Program-made: the position numbers and the translations under genes
NCBI GenBank assembly: GCA_002168195.1
Contig: NHBP01000094.1
Location: 1 to 13,531 of the forward strand
Source of the DNA: Planctomycetaceae bacterium TMED10
GTDB taxonomy: Bacteria; Planctomycetota; Planctomycetia; Pirellulales; UBA7805
DNA: 13,531 nucleotides
Direction of reading: 5' to 3'
The notes under the pieces: model-generated
Told to the model about the DNA's origin: nothing
The model's database searches: none
The model's input: the letters and a program-made list of their open reading frames with translations, nothing else
Shown: positions 1-7,517 of the stretch, piece after piece
How positions within the stretch are numbered: the stretch's first letter is position 1
How the letters are laid out: each line of letters starts with the position of its first letter

Positions 1-97
1 GGATTGAATAATCTCCACACCCCGGACACCACCGGATCTCTTGATCACTTGCAAAGTCGGTTGCCTTCAAAACTGGAAGGGAAGAATCGGTACTCAT
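1..97 (-). CDS. korB: 2-oxoacid:ferredoxin oxidoreductase beta subunit (KorB), N-terminal fragment
   Basis: The complement of the left edge opens with ATG at 97-95 and reads 32 codons before the window ends. It contains CPGCGDY at residues 24-30, just after DQEIRW. That cysteine-bearing N-terminal motif is characteristic of the thiamine-diphosphate-binding beta subunit of 2-oxoglutarate/2-oxoacid:ferredoxin oxidoreductases, which decarboxylates the 2-oxoacid and passes electrons through an Fe-S cluster to ferredoxin. An AGGA Shine-Dalgarno sits six bases before the ATG. The gene lies 61 bases downstream of korA on the same strand, the usual alpha-then-beta order. Only the N-terminus is visible, so substrate specificity cannot be read here; the 2-oxoglutarate assignment rests on the partner subunit. 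Confidence 0.9.
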   Translation of the reverse strand, partial: MSTDSSLPVLKATDFASDQEIRWCPGCGDYSI

Positions 98-158
98 AGC
101 AAATCCTAAAATCAATGCGGCTCGTCACCGCAAATTATTAAACTTTTAGTTAGTTTAG

Positions 159-2063
159 TTATAACAAACTGTTTATCTTTTCGACTAATTCACACACCGA
201 AAATGGCTTTCCTTGTACTTTATTAAAGGCAACTGTATCCACAAGATAACGAGCTCGGATTAGCATGTTCAATTGCCCTTTATTGAGCTCTGGGACGAGC
301 ACCTTGTCGAATTTCCCGATAATTTCTCCTAGATTCCTCGGAAAAGGATTTAAATAGCGGAGGTGTGCATGGGAAACTGCTTTCTCTTCAGCCAACATAT
401 TGTTTACCGCAGTTCTGCATGATCCAAAAGTCCCACCCCAACTGAGCACCAGAAGCTTGCCCTCATCAGGCCCCTTCAACTCCTGGAGAGGAATATCATC
501 CGCAATTTTTTCCACTTTACGTTGCCGCAAGTCGACCATGTGCTGATGGTTTTCAGGATCATAACTCACATTTCCCGTGCCATCCTGCTTTTCCAAACCA
601 CCGACCCGGTGCATTAGGCCAGGGGTACCGGGAATCGCCCATGGTCTCGCAAGATTTTCATCACGTGCATACGGTAAAAAATCATCCCCGCTATCTCCAT
701 CGGCACTCTGTTCGGGATGCTTAATGTTGATTGCCGGCAAGCTTGCACAGTCCGGAATTTTCCAAGGCTCAGATCCATTCGCAATATAGCCATCGGTTAG
801 TAACACGACCGGCACCATGAATTTAGATGCAATTCGCCACGATTCTAATGCGACTTCAAAACAATCGGCTGGACTACTTGCTGCTATAACGGGCATCGGA
901 CATTCCCCGTTGCGTCCAAAAAGCGCTTGCAGCAGGTCTGCCTGCTCAGTTTTTGTAGGCAATCCAGTGCTTGGCCCGCCCCGCTGGACATTGATCACAA
1001 TCAGCGGCAGTTCGGTCATCACCGCCAGTCCCATCGCCTCACCCTTGAGCGCTATGCCCGGACCGCTGGTCGTTGTGATGGCCATTGCTCCTCCATAGGC
1101 GGCACCAATCGCGGAGCAAATGGCGGCAATTTCATCCTCTGCCTGAAAGGTTCGAACACCAAAATTTTTGTGCTTGCTGAGTTCGTGCAAAATATCGCTT
1201 GCGGGTGTGATCGGATAACTGCCTAGAAAAAGTTCTTTTCCACTCAGCTTGGCGGCGGCTATGAGTCCCCAAGAAACCGCCGTATTACCCATGATGCTCC
1301 GATAGGTACCAGCCTCTAATTCCGCTCTTGGGACCTCGTAATGAGTCAATAGTGCCTCGGTCGTCTCGCCATAGAAATATCCAGCTTTTAAAGCACGGCG
1401 ATTCGCATCGGCGACAGCCGGTCGCTTTCCAAACTTTTCATCGATATAGCGGAGCGTTGCATCCATTGTTCGGCCGTAAAGCCAAAACGTGAGGCCCATC
1501 GCAAAGAAATTTCGACAGCGATCAGATTCTTTTACACTCAAACCCAAATCCTCAACCGCAGTCCGCGTCAGCTTCGTCATTTTGACTTTGATAAGCTTGT
1601 ATCCCGCGAGGCTATCATCCTCCAACGGATCGGACTCGTATCCCGCCTTTTTTAAATCTTTGTCATTGAAAGCATCTTGGTTGACAATCAAAATTCCACC
1701 CGGAACCAGGTCCGACAAGTTCGTAACCAAGGCTGCCGGATTCATTGCCACCAGAGCATCTACGCTATCGCCGGGGGTAAAAATGGGCGTTGAAGCAAAA
1801 TGGACTTGAAACCCACTCACACCTGCTTTTGTTCCTCGGGGCGCACGAATCTCCGCCGGAAAGTCTGGAAAGGTGGCGACGTCATTACCGAGCAACGCCG
1901 AGGTTGTCGAAAGCTGGGTACCGGCCAACTGCATACCGTCGCCTGAATCGCCACAAAATCGAACGGTGGCGTTATCTACCGAGACAACAGGCTTTTGTGA
2001 CTCGGAAGATTGCGAATCACTTGAAGTAGTCGAAGCCATGGTGGGGTCTTTCAGTGCATTCAA
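159..2063 (-). CDS. korA: 2-oxoacid:ferredoxin oxidoreductase, fused gamma-alpha subunit (KorA)
   Basis: This 634-residue protein is the large subunit of a 2-oxoacid (probably 2-oxoglutarate) ferredoxin oxidoreductase. The enzyme makes succinyl-CoA, CO2 and reduced ferredoxin in the cytosol, replacing or supplementing the 2-oxoglutarate dehydrogenase step of the TCA cycle. Residues about 33-235 form the gamma domain, with [13 protein letters not shown] at 36-48. Residues about 255-440 form the pyruvate/ferredoxin oxidoreductase alpha N domain, with [10 protein letters not shown] at 281-290, [10 protein letters not shown] at 331-340 and [16 protein letters not shown] at 361-376. The tail from about 545 is the second alpha domain. 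The gamma-alpha fusion is normal for the KorA type. The first 30 residues are Ser/Gln-rich and not conserved; an alternative ATG lies eight codons downstream (Met9), and neither start has a strong ribosome site. It lies between the CBS protein (72 bases upstream) and korB (61 bases downstream). Confidence 0.95.
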   Translation of the reverse strand: MNALKDPTMASTTSSDSQSSESQKPVVSVDNATVRFCGDSGDGMQLAGTQLSTTSALLGNDVATFPDFPAEIRAPRGTKAGVSGFQVHFASTPIFTPGDSVDALVAMNPAALVTNLSDLVPGGILIVNQDAFNDKDLKKAGYESDPLEDDSLAGYKLIKVKMTKLTRTAVEDLGLSVKESDRCRNFFAMGLTFWLYGRTMDATLRYIDEKFGKRPAVADANRRALKAGYFYGETTEALLTHYEVPRAELEAGTYRSIMGNTAVSWGLIAAAKLSGKELFLGSYPITPASDILHELSKHKNFGVRTFQAEDEIAAICSAIGAAYGGAMAITTTSGPGIALKGEAMGLAVMTELPLIVINVQRGGPSTGLPTKTEQADLLQALFGRNGECPMPVIAASSPADCFEVALESWRIASKFMVPVVLLTDGYIANGSEPWKIPDCASLPAINIKHPEQSADGDSGDDFLPYARDENLARPWAIPGTPGLMHRVGGLEKQDGTGNVSYDPENHQHMVDLRQRKVEKIADDIPLQELKGPDEGKLLVLSWGGTFGSCRTAVNNMLAEEKAVSHAHLRYLNPFPRNLGEIIGKFDKVLVPELNKGQLNMLIRARYLVDTVAFNKVQGKPFSVCELVEKINSLL

Positions 2064-2135
2064 AGTCTCTTCAGAAAAATAGCTGAAGAGATAAATCGGT
2101 TACGAAGATTTTGGAACTAACTTTTACTAAGCGTA

Positions 2136-2600
2136 CTAAGCGCCTTCTCGTTCGGGCATCACGACATTGGGCTGGGGCGGAAGGTTAAAAACTTTCTCGG
2201 GAAAATGTTCGATGAAATAATCAATAATTCCCGAGACCTTGACGATGCCAACCAACAGCCCTTCCGTATTCACAATCGGAAGGCGCCGACATTTCCCTTT
2301 TGTCATCAGTCGGATCGCATTCGCAAGCGGCGCACCTTCCGTGATGGTCAACACATCGGTTGTCATCAGGTCGGAAATAGGGACCGCCAAGTCCACATTT
2401 TCAACCATTGCCTTCAGGGCATCTCTCTCGGTAAAAATCCCAACAAGTTTTCGGTCAAGACAGATCAGTACACTTCCGACCGCCTGGTCCTTCATCAATG
2501 ATAATACTTCCTTGAGTGTCGCCGAAGGGATCCCCACAACGGCATTGTCAGCCAACGCATTTTCTACTTTGTCAGATTGTAAATTAATTTCAATCGTCAA
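2136..2600 (-). CDS. Tandem CBS-domain protein, likely regulatory, upstream of korAB
   Basis: This 154-residue cytosolic protein consists almost entirely of a CBS pair (Bateman module), roughly residues 17-70 and 75-135. Recognisable elements are GSVLICLDRKLVGIFTERD in the first repeat and the VLTITEG...LMTKGKCRRLPIV...LVGIVKVSGIIDYF pattern in the second. CBS pairs usually bind adenosine nucleotides (AMP, ATP, NAD or S-adenosylmethionine) and regulate a partner. No catalytic domain is attached. The frame has no ATG before the first CBS repeat; TTG at 2600-2598 is the most plausible start, since the frame is open only eight codons further up and offers nothing better there. It is the first gene of a leftward unit with korA and korB, so control of that enzyme by energy charge is a reasonable inference, but nothing here proves it. 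Confidence 0.85.
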   Translation of the reverse strand: MTIEINLQSDKVENALADNAVVGIPSATLKEVLSLMKDQAVGSVLICLDRKLVGIFTERDALKAMVENVDLAVPISDLMTTDVLTITEGAPLANAIRLMTKGKCRRLPIVNTEGLLVGIVKVSGIIDYFIEHFPEKVFNLPPQPNVVMPEREGA

Positions 2601-2726
2601 ATTTTCAGTCCGGTTCTTCGTATTTTATGTTTGTACACACAAATGCTTTACAAGGCACCCTGTGTTTGTGAAGACAAGCGGGAACTTGGTAATTCAGCGG
2701 CACTCCATCAAAGGCCCGGGGCCGCA

Positions 2727-2749
2727 CTGTACCCTGCCCTGTACCCTGC
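2727..2749. repeat. Imperfectly spaced short direct repeat (12-bp period)
   Basis: CTGTACCCTGC occurs at 2727-2737 and 2739-2749, giving a period of 12 bases. It lies in the same upstream region of the CBS-korA-korB unit as the 11-bp repeat at 2810. No known operator is recognised. Confidence 0.45.
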
Positions 2750-2809
2750 ATTGCCTGCTTTCGAATTCTAACCTCTTCAAGGATAGGATTGAACCGGATT
2801 TCACCTATT

Positions 2810-2831
2810 TTTACCTGTCATTTACCTGTCA
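2810..2831. repeat. Two exact 11-bp tandem repeats
   Basis: The 11-mer TTTACCTGTCA occurs at 2810-2820 and again at 2821-2831, in the non-coding stretch between the coiled-coil protein gene and the CBS gene. One period is about one helical turn, so the copies lie on the same face of the DNA. The position is upstream of the CBS-korA-korB unit, so a protein-binding role is possible, but two copies could also be chance or replication slippage. Confidence 0.5.
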
Positions 2832-2886
2832 TTGTCAAGAAAATGAAGGCTGCGGTGTCTAATCCTCCAGCCTCGCCAGTAAATCA

Positions 2887-3720
2887 TTACTCCCCGGCAT
2901 CCGGGGGAGGTGATTCGGGGGCGGTGAAAAACCGCTCGATCTGTATCCCCCCTCTCGACTCCTCCTCGAGAAGCTTCATTCGACCCTCGATCCGTTCGAT
3001 TCGGCGGGACATTTGGTCAATTTTCTCATGGCTTTGATCCACGGGTTGGGGGCGGGGAACCTCAGGATAGCCGAGTTGCCTCTGCAGGGCCGCAAACAGA
3101 AGTAGAGGATCTTTTTTGCGGTTGGCGAGCGCAATTCTACCTTCTTTCTCCCCAAATAAGGCCACCTTGGTCGCTGCTTCCGCCTCACTGGAGCCCTGGT
3201 AGTGTTTGCTTCGCACATAGATTAAGTCCGCCAATTCGACTAAGCCGACTTGCCGTCTAACCGTCAGCACCCAATCTCGCCAGGGCGGATCAAAAGAAGG
3301 ATCCTCCGCCGTCGCTCCCAAACCTGCATCGTAATGAAGTCGATTGCGACAAATGGATTCAAATTGGTAGAGAAAAATCCCTTCTCGCGACGGATTGCCA
3401 GCTCGATATTCTGCATCCCGTCTGAGAATTTCGAGGCCCGTTCGTAAATCAAATTTACCGCGTTCATCCTCCGCTTCCTTCACTACGAACGTTTGAAACG
3501 GGGTGAAATAATGATCCAGCCTTTCCATCGCCCGCGCAAATCCACCCTGGCTTTGTAATTCACTCCTTAAAAAAGCAATTGCTTTCGGCAAGTTAGTGGT
3601 TGCAAGAATTTCTTCCTCAATCGAGGAGAGTACCTCTTGAATAGGCATTGCCTGGCGAATTCGCTCTAGCAGGGTCTTAAAAAAATAGGCCTGTTCGACA
3701 TATTCTTCTTTGGGAAGCAT
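2887..3720 (-). CDS. Conserved-looking cytosolic protein of unknown function with C-terminal coiled coil
   Basis: I do not recognise a named family for this 277-residue protein. It has no signal peptide and no membrane segment. The N-terminal two thirds are charged and helix-rich, opening with MLPKEEYVEQAYFF, and contain a WRDWVLTVRRQVGLVELADL segment at 147-166. A proline-rich linker (about 220-228) leads to a heptad-like, Lys/Glu/Arg-rich stretch at about 229-255 that should form a coiled coil, and the end is Pro/Gly-rich. I chose the ATG at 3720-3718. The frame also opens from a TTG at 3759, but that would add 13 residues of unconvincing RHRINYFLGKRT-type sequence. It is divergent from ribBA and separated by 286 bases from the CBS gene downstream. 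Oligomerisation through the coiled coil is the only inference I would make. Confidence 0.75.
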   Translation of the reverse strand: MLPKEEYVEQAYFFKTLLERIRQAMPIQEVLSSIEEEILATTNLPKAIAFLRSELQSQGGFARAMERLDHYFTPFQTFVVKEAEDERGKFDLRTGLEILRRDAEYRAGNPSREGIFLYQFESICRNRLHYDAGLGATAEDPSFDPPWRDWVLTVRRQVGLVELADLIYVRSKHYQGSSEAEAATKVALFGEKEGRIALANRKKDPLLLFAALQRQLGYPEVPRPQPVDQSHEKIDQMSRRIERIEGRMKLLEEESRGGIQIERFFTAPESPPPDAGE

Positions 3721-3788
3721 TGTTCTTTTGCCCAAAAAGTAGTTTATCCGGTGACGCAACTCACCCTGGTGATCAGTTTGGCGGGGGA

Positions 3789-3794
3789 TATAAT
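3789..3794 (+). promoter_or_regulatory. Possible -10 box for ribBA
   Basis: A perfect TATAAT lies 113 bases before the ribBA start codon in the divergent intergenic region. No good -35 hexamer stands 16-18 bases upstream, so this is only a candidate. No FMN riboswitch is recognisable in the leader. Confidence 0.25.
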
Positions 3795-3821
3795 TGGGTA
3801 ACGCATTTCACCTTGGTTCCC

Positions 3822-3827
3822 ATTATA
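3822..3827 (-). promoter_or_regulatory. Possible -10 box for the coiled-coil protein gene
   Basis: The complement reads TATAAT here, about 100 bases before the ATG at 3720. It lies to the right of the plus-strand TATAAT at 3789, so the two start sites would face each other and the divergent transcripts would overlap. The -35 region is weak. Confidence 0.25.
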
Positions 3828-3907
3828 GATGATTGAGGGAAGTCCTGGGTCCGCGTCTAAAGACTGCGAACTACCTTAATATCGTTTGACCCTAAGTAAA
3901 GCCTGCC

Positions 3908-5122
3908 GTGAGCCACCAATTTTCCACCATCGATGATACGATTGCCGCAATTGCTCGCGGTGAGGTCGTCATTATTCTTGACGCAGAAGACCGAGAAAAC
4001 GAAGGCGATTTTGTCTGCGCTGCCGAAAAGATTTCTCCCCAAATTGTCAACTTCATGATTAGTCATGGCCGTGGACAACTTTGCATGCCTATCTTGCCCG
4101 AGGTCGCTGATCGTTTGCAACTGACTTTAATGGTCGACAAGAACACGTCGCCCCTGCAGACACCCTTCACGGTGCCACTGGATCATCACACGAATAAAAC
4201 GGGAATCACTGCTCCGGAACGTGCGATGACGATCGCGTCCATTGTCGATCCTGAAAGCAAAGCACAAGATTTTGTTCGCCCCGGTCATCTATTTCCTTTG
4301 ATCTCCAAAGAGGGTGGTGTGTTGCGACGGGCTGGACACACTGAGGCGGCAGTCGATCTGGCTCGCATGGCGGATTTAGCTCCAGCCGGTGTCCTCTGTG
4401 AAATTCTTGACCAAGAAGGGCACCGCGCTACCCGCGATCAACTTTTCTCTCTGGCTGAAGAACACGGACTTCAAATTACGACCATTGAGCAATTGATCCG
4501 GTACCGCAGGGTGCGAGAAAAACTCGTCCAGCGAACTGCGGAAGCCAAACTGCCCACGCGATATGGTGAAGGTAAAATTATTGCTTACGCGGTGCAACAT
4601 GAATCACAGCAACCTATCGCGTTTGTGTTGGGGGACCTGGAAAAGGTGGATGCTCCGTTGGTCCGCTTACACTCTTCTTGCTTTACCGGTGATTTGATTG
4701 CTTCCCTTCGTTGTGACTGTGGTGATCAACTCGACTTGGCTCTCCAGATGATCAGTTCCGAGGGGACCGGGGTACTGATCTACCTACCGCAGGAAGGACG
4801 TGGGATCGGGCTGCTTGGAAAATTGAAGGCCTATGAACTCCAGGATCAGGGGCTTGATACGGTCGAGGCAAATCTAGCATTGGGCTTCAAAGCAGATCCT
4901 CGGGATTATGGAATCGGTATTCAATTACTCAAAGATCTCGGTCTGAGCCGCATTCGATTGTTAACCAATAATCCGAAAAAAACAGACGCGTTCATTTATG
5001 GTGGATTTGATCTGGAGGTTGTTGATCAAGTTCCTATTATGCCGCCGATCAATGAACACAATGCCCGCTATATGGCAACCAAACGGGACAAGATGGGGCA
5101 CCATCTGCCTGACGAAATTTAG
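3908..5122 (+). CDS. ribBA: Bifunctional 3,4-dihydroxy-2-butanone-4-phosphate synthase / GTP cyclohydrolase II (RibBA)
   Basis: This 404-residue cytosolic enzyme supplies both precursors of riboflavin. The N-terminal RibB domain (about 5-203) converts ribulose 5-phosphate to dihydroxybutanone phosphate plus formate; it shows EDRENEGDF at 27-35, the DHHTNKTGI segment at 92-100, RPGHLFPL at 124-131 and GHTEAAVDLA at 143-152. The C-terminal RibA domain (about 208-375) opens GTP; it shows the zinc ligands Cys258, Cys269 and Cys271 (HSSCFTGD and LRCDCGDQ), LPQEGRGIGL at 293-302, Tyr309 in KAYELQD and LLTNNPKKTDA at 351-361. All key residues seem present, so both activities are expected. The start is GTG; an in-frame stop (TAA, 3893-3895) lies four codons upstream and no ATG is available, so GTG is forced. 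It is followed after 47 bases by uppP on the same strand. Confidence 0.96.
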   Translation: MSHQFSTIDDTIAAIARGEVVIILDAEDRENEGDFVCAAEKISPQIVNFMISHGRGQLCMPILPEVADRLQLTLMVDKNTSPLQTPFTVPLDHHTNKTGITAPERAMTIASIVDPESKAQDFVRPGHLFPLISKEGGVLRRAGHTEAAVDLARMADLAPAGVLCEILDQEGHRATRDQLFSLAEEHGLQITTIEQLIRYRRVREKLVQRTAEAKLPTRYGEGKIIAYAVQHESQQPIAFVLGDLEKVDAPLVRLHSSCFTGDLIASLRCDCGDQLDLALQMISSEGTGVLIYLPQEGRGIGLLGKLKAYELQDQGLDTVEANLALGFKADPRDYGIGIQLLKDLGLSRIRLLTNNPKKTDAFIYGGFDLEVVDQVPIMPPINEHNARYMATKRDKMGHHLPDEI

Positions 5123-5169
5123 AGCGCCTGCCCGATAAATTTGCTTGAGCGGTTAGAATTGCCTCGCAC

Positions 5170-5961
5170 ATGACACTTTTGCAGATTCTTATTCTGGGCG
5201 TCGTGCAAGGAATCACTGAATTTCTTCCAGTCAGTTCCTCAGGGCATCTGGTCGTGATCCAGGCCTGGTTCGCGCAGTTCGAAGGTCAACGGTTGCCCGA
5301 TATGGTTGCCGTGAACGTCCTCCTGCACGCGGGCACGCTGGCGGCCATTCTTTTGTTTTATCGGAAACGGATCATCCGGCTTCTCTTCGAGGACCGTCGC
5401 GTCCTTGCGCTCCTCGCTGTCGGAACACTTCCGGCGGTCGGAGTGGGCTTGATTCTAAAGCAGCTGCTCCCTGAATTTTTATCGAGTCCCCTGCTCGCCG
5501 GCTTCATGTTTTTACTCACCGGAGGGCTGCTGGTCTGGAGTGGGAGACGTGAAGGAATCCAAGAAGATCGAATCGATTATCAAACGTTGAGTTATACTCA
5601 GGCGTTCGGGATTGGCCTCTTTCAGGCGGCAGCTATCTTGCCGGGCCTTTCTCGAAGTGGCTGGACGATTGCTGGCGGCATGTTGCTCGGGCTCAGGCGT
5701 GAAGCGGCTACCACATTCTCGTTTCTCCTGGCAATTCCTGTGATCGCCGGGGCGACGCTGCTTGAGCTTAAAGACTGGTCTCTGGAGACACATCCTGTAT
5801 CGCCCGGTCTACTTGGCCTTGGAACTGCGATTGCGTTCGTGGTTGGGCTGCTCTCACTCTGGATTCTGGTAAAGATTGTCGAACGAGGTCGGTTAGCTTG
5901 GTTTGCCTGCTGGCTTTTTCCACTGGGCCTGGGGGTCATTGCCTGGCAACTGGCAAGCTAA
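5170..5961 (+). CDS. uppP: Undecaprenyl-diphosphate phosphatase (UppP/BacA)
   Basis: This 263-residue integral membrane enzyme dephosphorylates undecaprenyl pyrophosphate to recycle the lipid carrier for peptidoglycan and other envelope glycans; overproduction gives bacitracin resistance in other bacteria. The family signature QGITEFLPVSSSGHL (13-27) carries the catalytic Glu17, the Ser cluster 22-24 and His26. The second signature, PGLSRSGWTIAGGMLLGLRR (158-177), carries Arg162. About seven or eight hydrophobic segments span the rest, and the length is normal. The first Glu of the E. coli-type ExxxE pair is Gln13 here, a variant common in the family. The ATG start is well placed against family N-termini. 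It lies 47 bases after ribBA and may be cotranscribed; the tmRNA gene follows on the same strand. Confidence 0.96.
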   Translation: MTLLQILILGVVQGITEFLPVSSSGHLVVIQAWFAQFEGQRLPDMVAVNVLLHAGTLAAILLFYRKRIIRLLFEDRRVLALLAVGTLPAVGVGLILKQLLPEFLSSPLLAGFMFLLTGGLLVWSGRREGIQEDRIDYQTLSYTQAFGIGLFQAAAILPGLSRSGWTIAGGMLLGLRREAATTFSFLLAIPVIAGATLLELKDWSLETHPVSPGLLGLGTAIAFVVGLLSLWILVKIVERGRLAWFACWLFPLGLGVIAWQLAS

Positions 5962-5974
5962 GCAGCCGATTCGC

Positions 5975-5980
5975 TATAAT
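5975..5980 (+). promoter_or_regulatory. Possible -10 box for the tmRNA gene
   Basis: A perfect TATAAT stands just after the uppP stop codon and 59 bases before the mature tmRNA 5' end. Initiation near 5987 would give a precursor with a leader of about 50 bases, to be trimmed by RNase P. The best -35 match upstream (TGGCAA at 5951-5956) is poor. Confidence 0.35.
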
Positions 5981-6039
5981 GGAACTGGACATGAGAGATG
6001 GAATTCGTTTCGTTTCACCGTCCGATGGTCATTTCACTG

Positions 6040-6398
6040 GGGGGCGAACTGGGTTCGACCGGATAGCCTGAAGTGAAAGTGGCGTGCCGTGGTTGGTCAG
6101 TTGGCCACGTTAAAAGCTGACCGCATATTTTATTTGCCGAAGGTAACTTCGCACTGGCCGCCTAGAGATAGGCGTCCCCGGCTGATGGCTTTCGTCGGAG
6201 AGGCCTGAAAGCTGGTCACCAATTCCGAATCGCCTGAAGTCACTGCCGGACACGCTTCAGGCTAAATTAGTTTCTGGCGAGCGCGGGTGGCATCCTGTCG
6301 ATTGGAGTCCACGCGAGCGAGAATTAAATAATCGACTACGCGCGTAGAAGCTTTCATGAAAATGTCGCGGGACGCGGGTTCGATTCCCGCCGCCTCCA
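6040..6398 (+). ncRNA. ssrA: Transfer-messenger RNA (tmRNA, SsrA)
   Basis: tmRNA rescues ribosomes stalled on broken messages: it is charged with alanine, enters with SmpB, and supplies a short reading frame that tags the protein for proteolysis. The 5' end GGGGGCG (6040-6046) pairs over seven positions (one G-U) with CGCCTCC (6391-6397) to make the acceptor stem. AACTGGGTTCGACCGG follows as the D-loop analogue. The T arm is GCGGG-TTCGATT-CCCGC, ending at 6390. The tag frame is at 6136-6165. GCCTGAAG (6232-6239) pairs with CTTCAGGC (6255-6262), as expected for a pseudoknot stem. The discriminator A at 6398 is followed by CTGG, so CCA appears not to be encoded and would be added by the nucleotidyltransferase. 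It is a standard one-piece form, 359 bases. It converges with the exported-protein gene whose stop is at 6438. Confidence 0.95.
6136..6165 (+). other. tmRNA tag-peptide reading frame (AEGNFALAA)
   Basis: Starting from the resume codon GCC at 6136, the frame reads Ala-Glu-Gly-Asn-Phe-Ala-Leu-Ala-Ala followed by TAG. The ALAA end is the classical ClpXP/ClpAP-recognised degron. The same frame has a TGA six codons earlier (6118-6120), so translation can only belong to the tag. Confidence 0.9.
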
Positions 6399-6437
6399 CT
6401 GGAAATGGCTACCGTTTCAAACGGCTCGCCACATAAC

Positions 6438-7517
6438 TCAGCCATCGAATCCGGGGAAGAGACGAGGACGATCGGGAAAAATGCCGAATAGATTCGGCAC
6501 GATGTGGCGGTCGCGCAAGTGACCCACCTGCCAGCCCGGGCTCACCTTCCGCACAACAACTTCCACCGTGCTGTTGAAATTACCCTCCATCGTCCAAACC
6601 TGACCGCGCTCTGGGTCGTAACTGAGAAGCATAAAACTGTGTCCCGGCACGCGGACATAATCTCCATGGATCGGACCCTCGCCACTGAGTTCCGGAATAT
6701 GGCTTCCCAGATTGTACGGATTCTGTTTGTCAAAAAGATTGTGCAACTGAGTCCGACCGTTTTGGCTGCCCACCGTACAGAAACCGGTCGCCCACATATA
6801 GTAGGCATAACAATCCATCGGGTAGTTTTCTCCGGTCCGCCACCCGTTGAGTCTGTAGTAAAACTCTTTGAAGGTCCGCATGACAATTTTTTTCCGTGCG
6901 CGATCCAAACGGGTTGAACCTGATGTGGCCGTATAGTACGGATAAGGCACTTGGCCTAATCGCGTGTGCTCTCCTTGACTTGCCTCTTTTCGGTGCAGGT
7001 GAACAAACAATCGATACACCCGTGCAGGCGCCAGCAAGGGAGCCTCCCAGGAGCGATTATCCAAATCAAAATGTGCGTATCGCACCACACGAAATTGATA
7101 ATCTTGATTGTCTTTGTTCGTTTCCTGTGAGGCCGGGTTCGGTGATGAAGCGGGGGCCGCACCGTTCCCACGAAAAACGTCGCGATCAATGACAAGCGGA
7201 ACGTAGCGAACGTGCGTACGCCCGGAGTGCCGCAGGTCGGTAAGTCGAACTTCGGCGACAAGTGGTCCCCGCAATTGATCGGCGTGATCCAATCCAAGGC
7301 ATAGATGCACCCGCAGCGAACCATCAAAGAGTCGCTCCTCACCAATCACCGGGTCGTAATAAAAACTGACAGGTAGGGGATTGATGGTTGATGCTTCTGG
7401 ATCGACCTTCGTTGCAATTTGCTTGGAAAACGTTGTTTCTTGGGCATCTGCAGTAAATACTGCAAATGACCCCAGAATGAGGAGACCGAAGGCGATCCTC
7501 AGATGTTGCCGATTCAT
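6438..7517 (-). CDS. Exported protein with papain-like (NlpC/P60/CHAP-type) Cys-His signature, function unknown
   Basis: This 359-residue protein begins with a clear Sec signal peptide: MNRQHLR, a hydrophobic core at 8-22, and a likely cleavage after ADA (about 25). I chose ATG 7517 because AAAGGA sits seven bases before it and the signal peptide begins there; the frame is open to 7640 without a good site. The middle (about 50-180) is beta-rich and resembles nothing I can name. The C-terminal part has MDCYAYYMW (Cys236) and then GDYVRVPGHSFMLLSYD (His293), followed by VWTMEGNFNSTV (Glu311, Asn313). The order Cys, then GD..V...H, then EGN is that of NlpC/P60 or CHAP cysteine peptidases/amidases acting on peptidoglycan or peptides. 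The fold assignment is an inference from motif order; the substrate is unknown. It is the last gene of the leftward group, 271 bases after the membrane-LRR gene. Confidence 0.8.
   Translation of the reverse strand: MNRQHLRIAFGLLILGSFAVFTADAQETTFSKQIATKVDPEASTINPLPVSFYYDPVIGEERLFDGSLRVHLCLGLDHADQLRGPLVAEVRLTDLRHSGRTHVRYVPLVIDRDVFRGNGAAPASSPNPASQETNKDNQDYQFRVVRYAHFDLDNRSWEAPLLAPARVYRLFVHLHRKEASQGEHTRLGQVPYPYYTATSGSTRLDRARKKIVMRTFKEFYYRLNGWRTGENYPMDCYAYYMWATGFCTVGSQNGRTQLHNLFDKQNPYNLGSHIPELSGEGPIHGDYVRVPGHSFMLLSYDPERGQVWTMEGNFNSTVEVVVRKVSPGWQVGHLRDRHIVPNLFGIFPDRPRLFPGFDG

Noticed and set aside
2239..2862. Plus-strand 207-codon frame
   Set aside because: Most of it lies antisense to the CBS gene; it has no recognisable domain and the minus-strand CBS motifs are clear.
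3721..3759. TTG start giving a 290-residue version of the coiled-coil protein
   Set aside because: The GGG-rich sequence lies almost on the TTG, and the extra residues look non-coding; ATG at 3720 begins the coherent sequence.
3721..3907. FMN riboswitch upstream of ribBA
   Set aside because: None of the conserved FMN-element blocks can be found in the 187 bases before the GTG.
6410..6426. Terminator of the tmRNA gene (CCGTTTCAAACGG)
   Set aside because: The stem is at most five pairs with a three-base loop, and no T-run follows on the plus strand.
6257..6445. Minus-strand frame of 62 codons containing SSGGGGNRTRVPR
   Set aside because: It is the antisense of the tmRNA 3' half; the GGGGNRTRV string is just the reverse reading of the acceptor and T arm, a well-known kind of false gene over tRNA-like sequences.
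6504..6917. Plus-strand 137-codon frame
   Set aside because: Antisense shadow of the exported Cys/His protein, which has a signal peptide, a ribosome site and coherent motifs.
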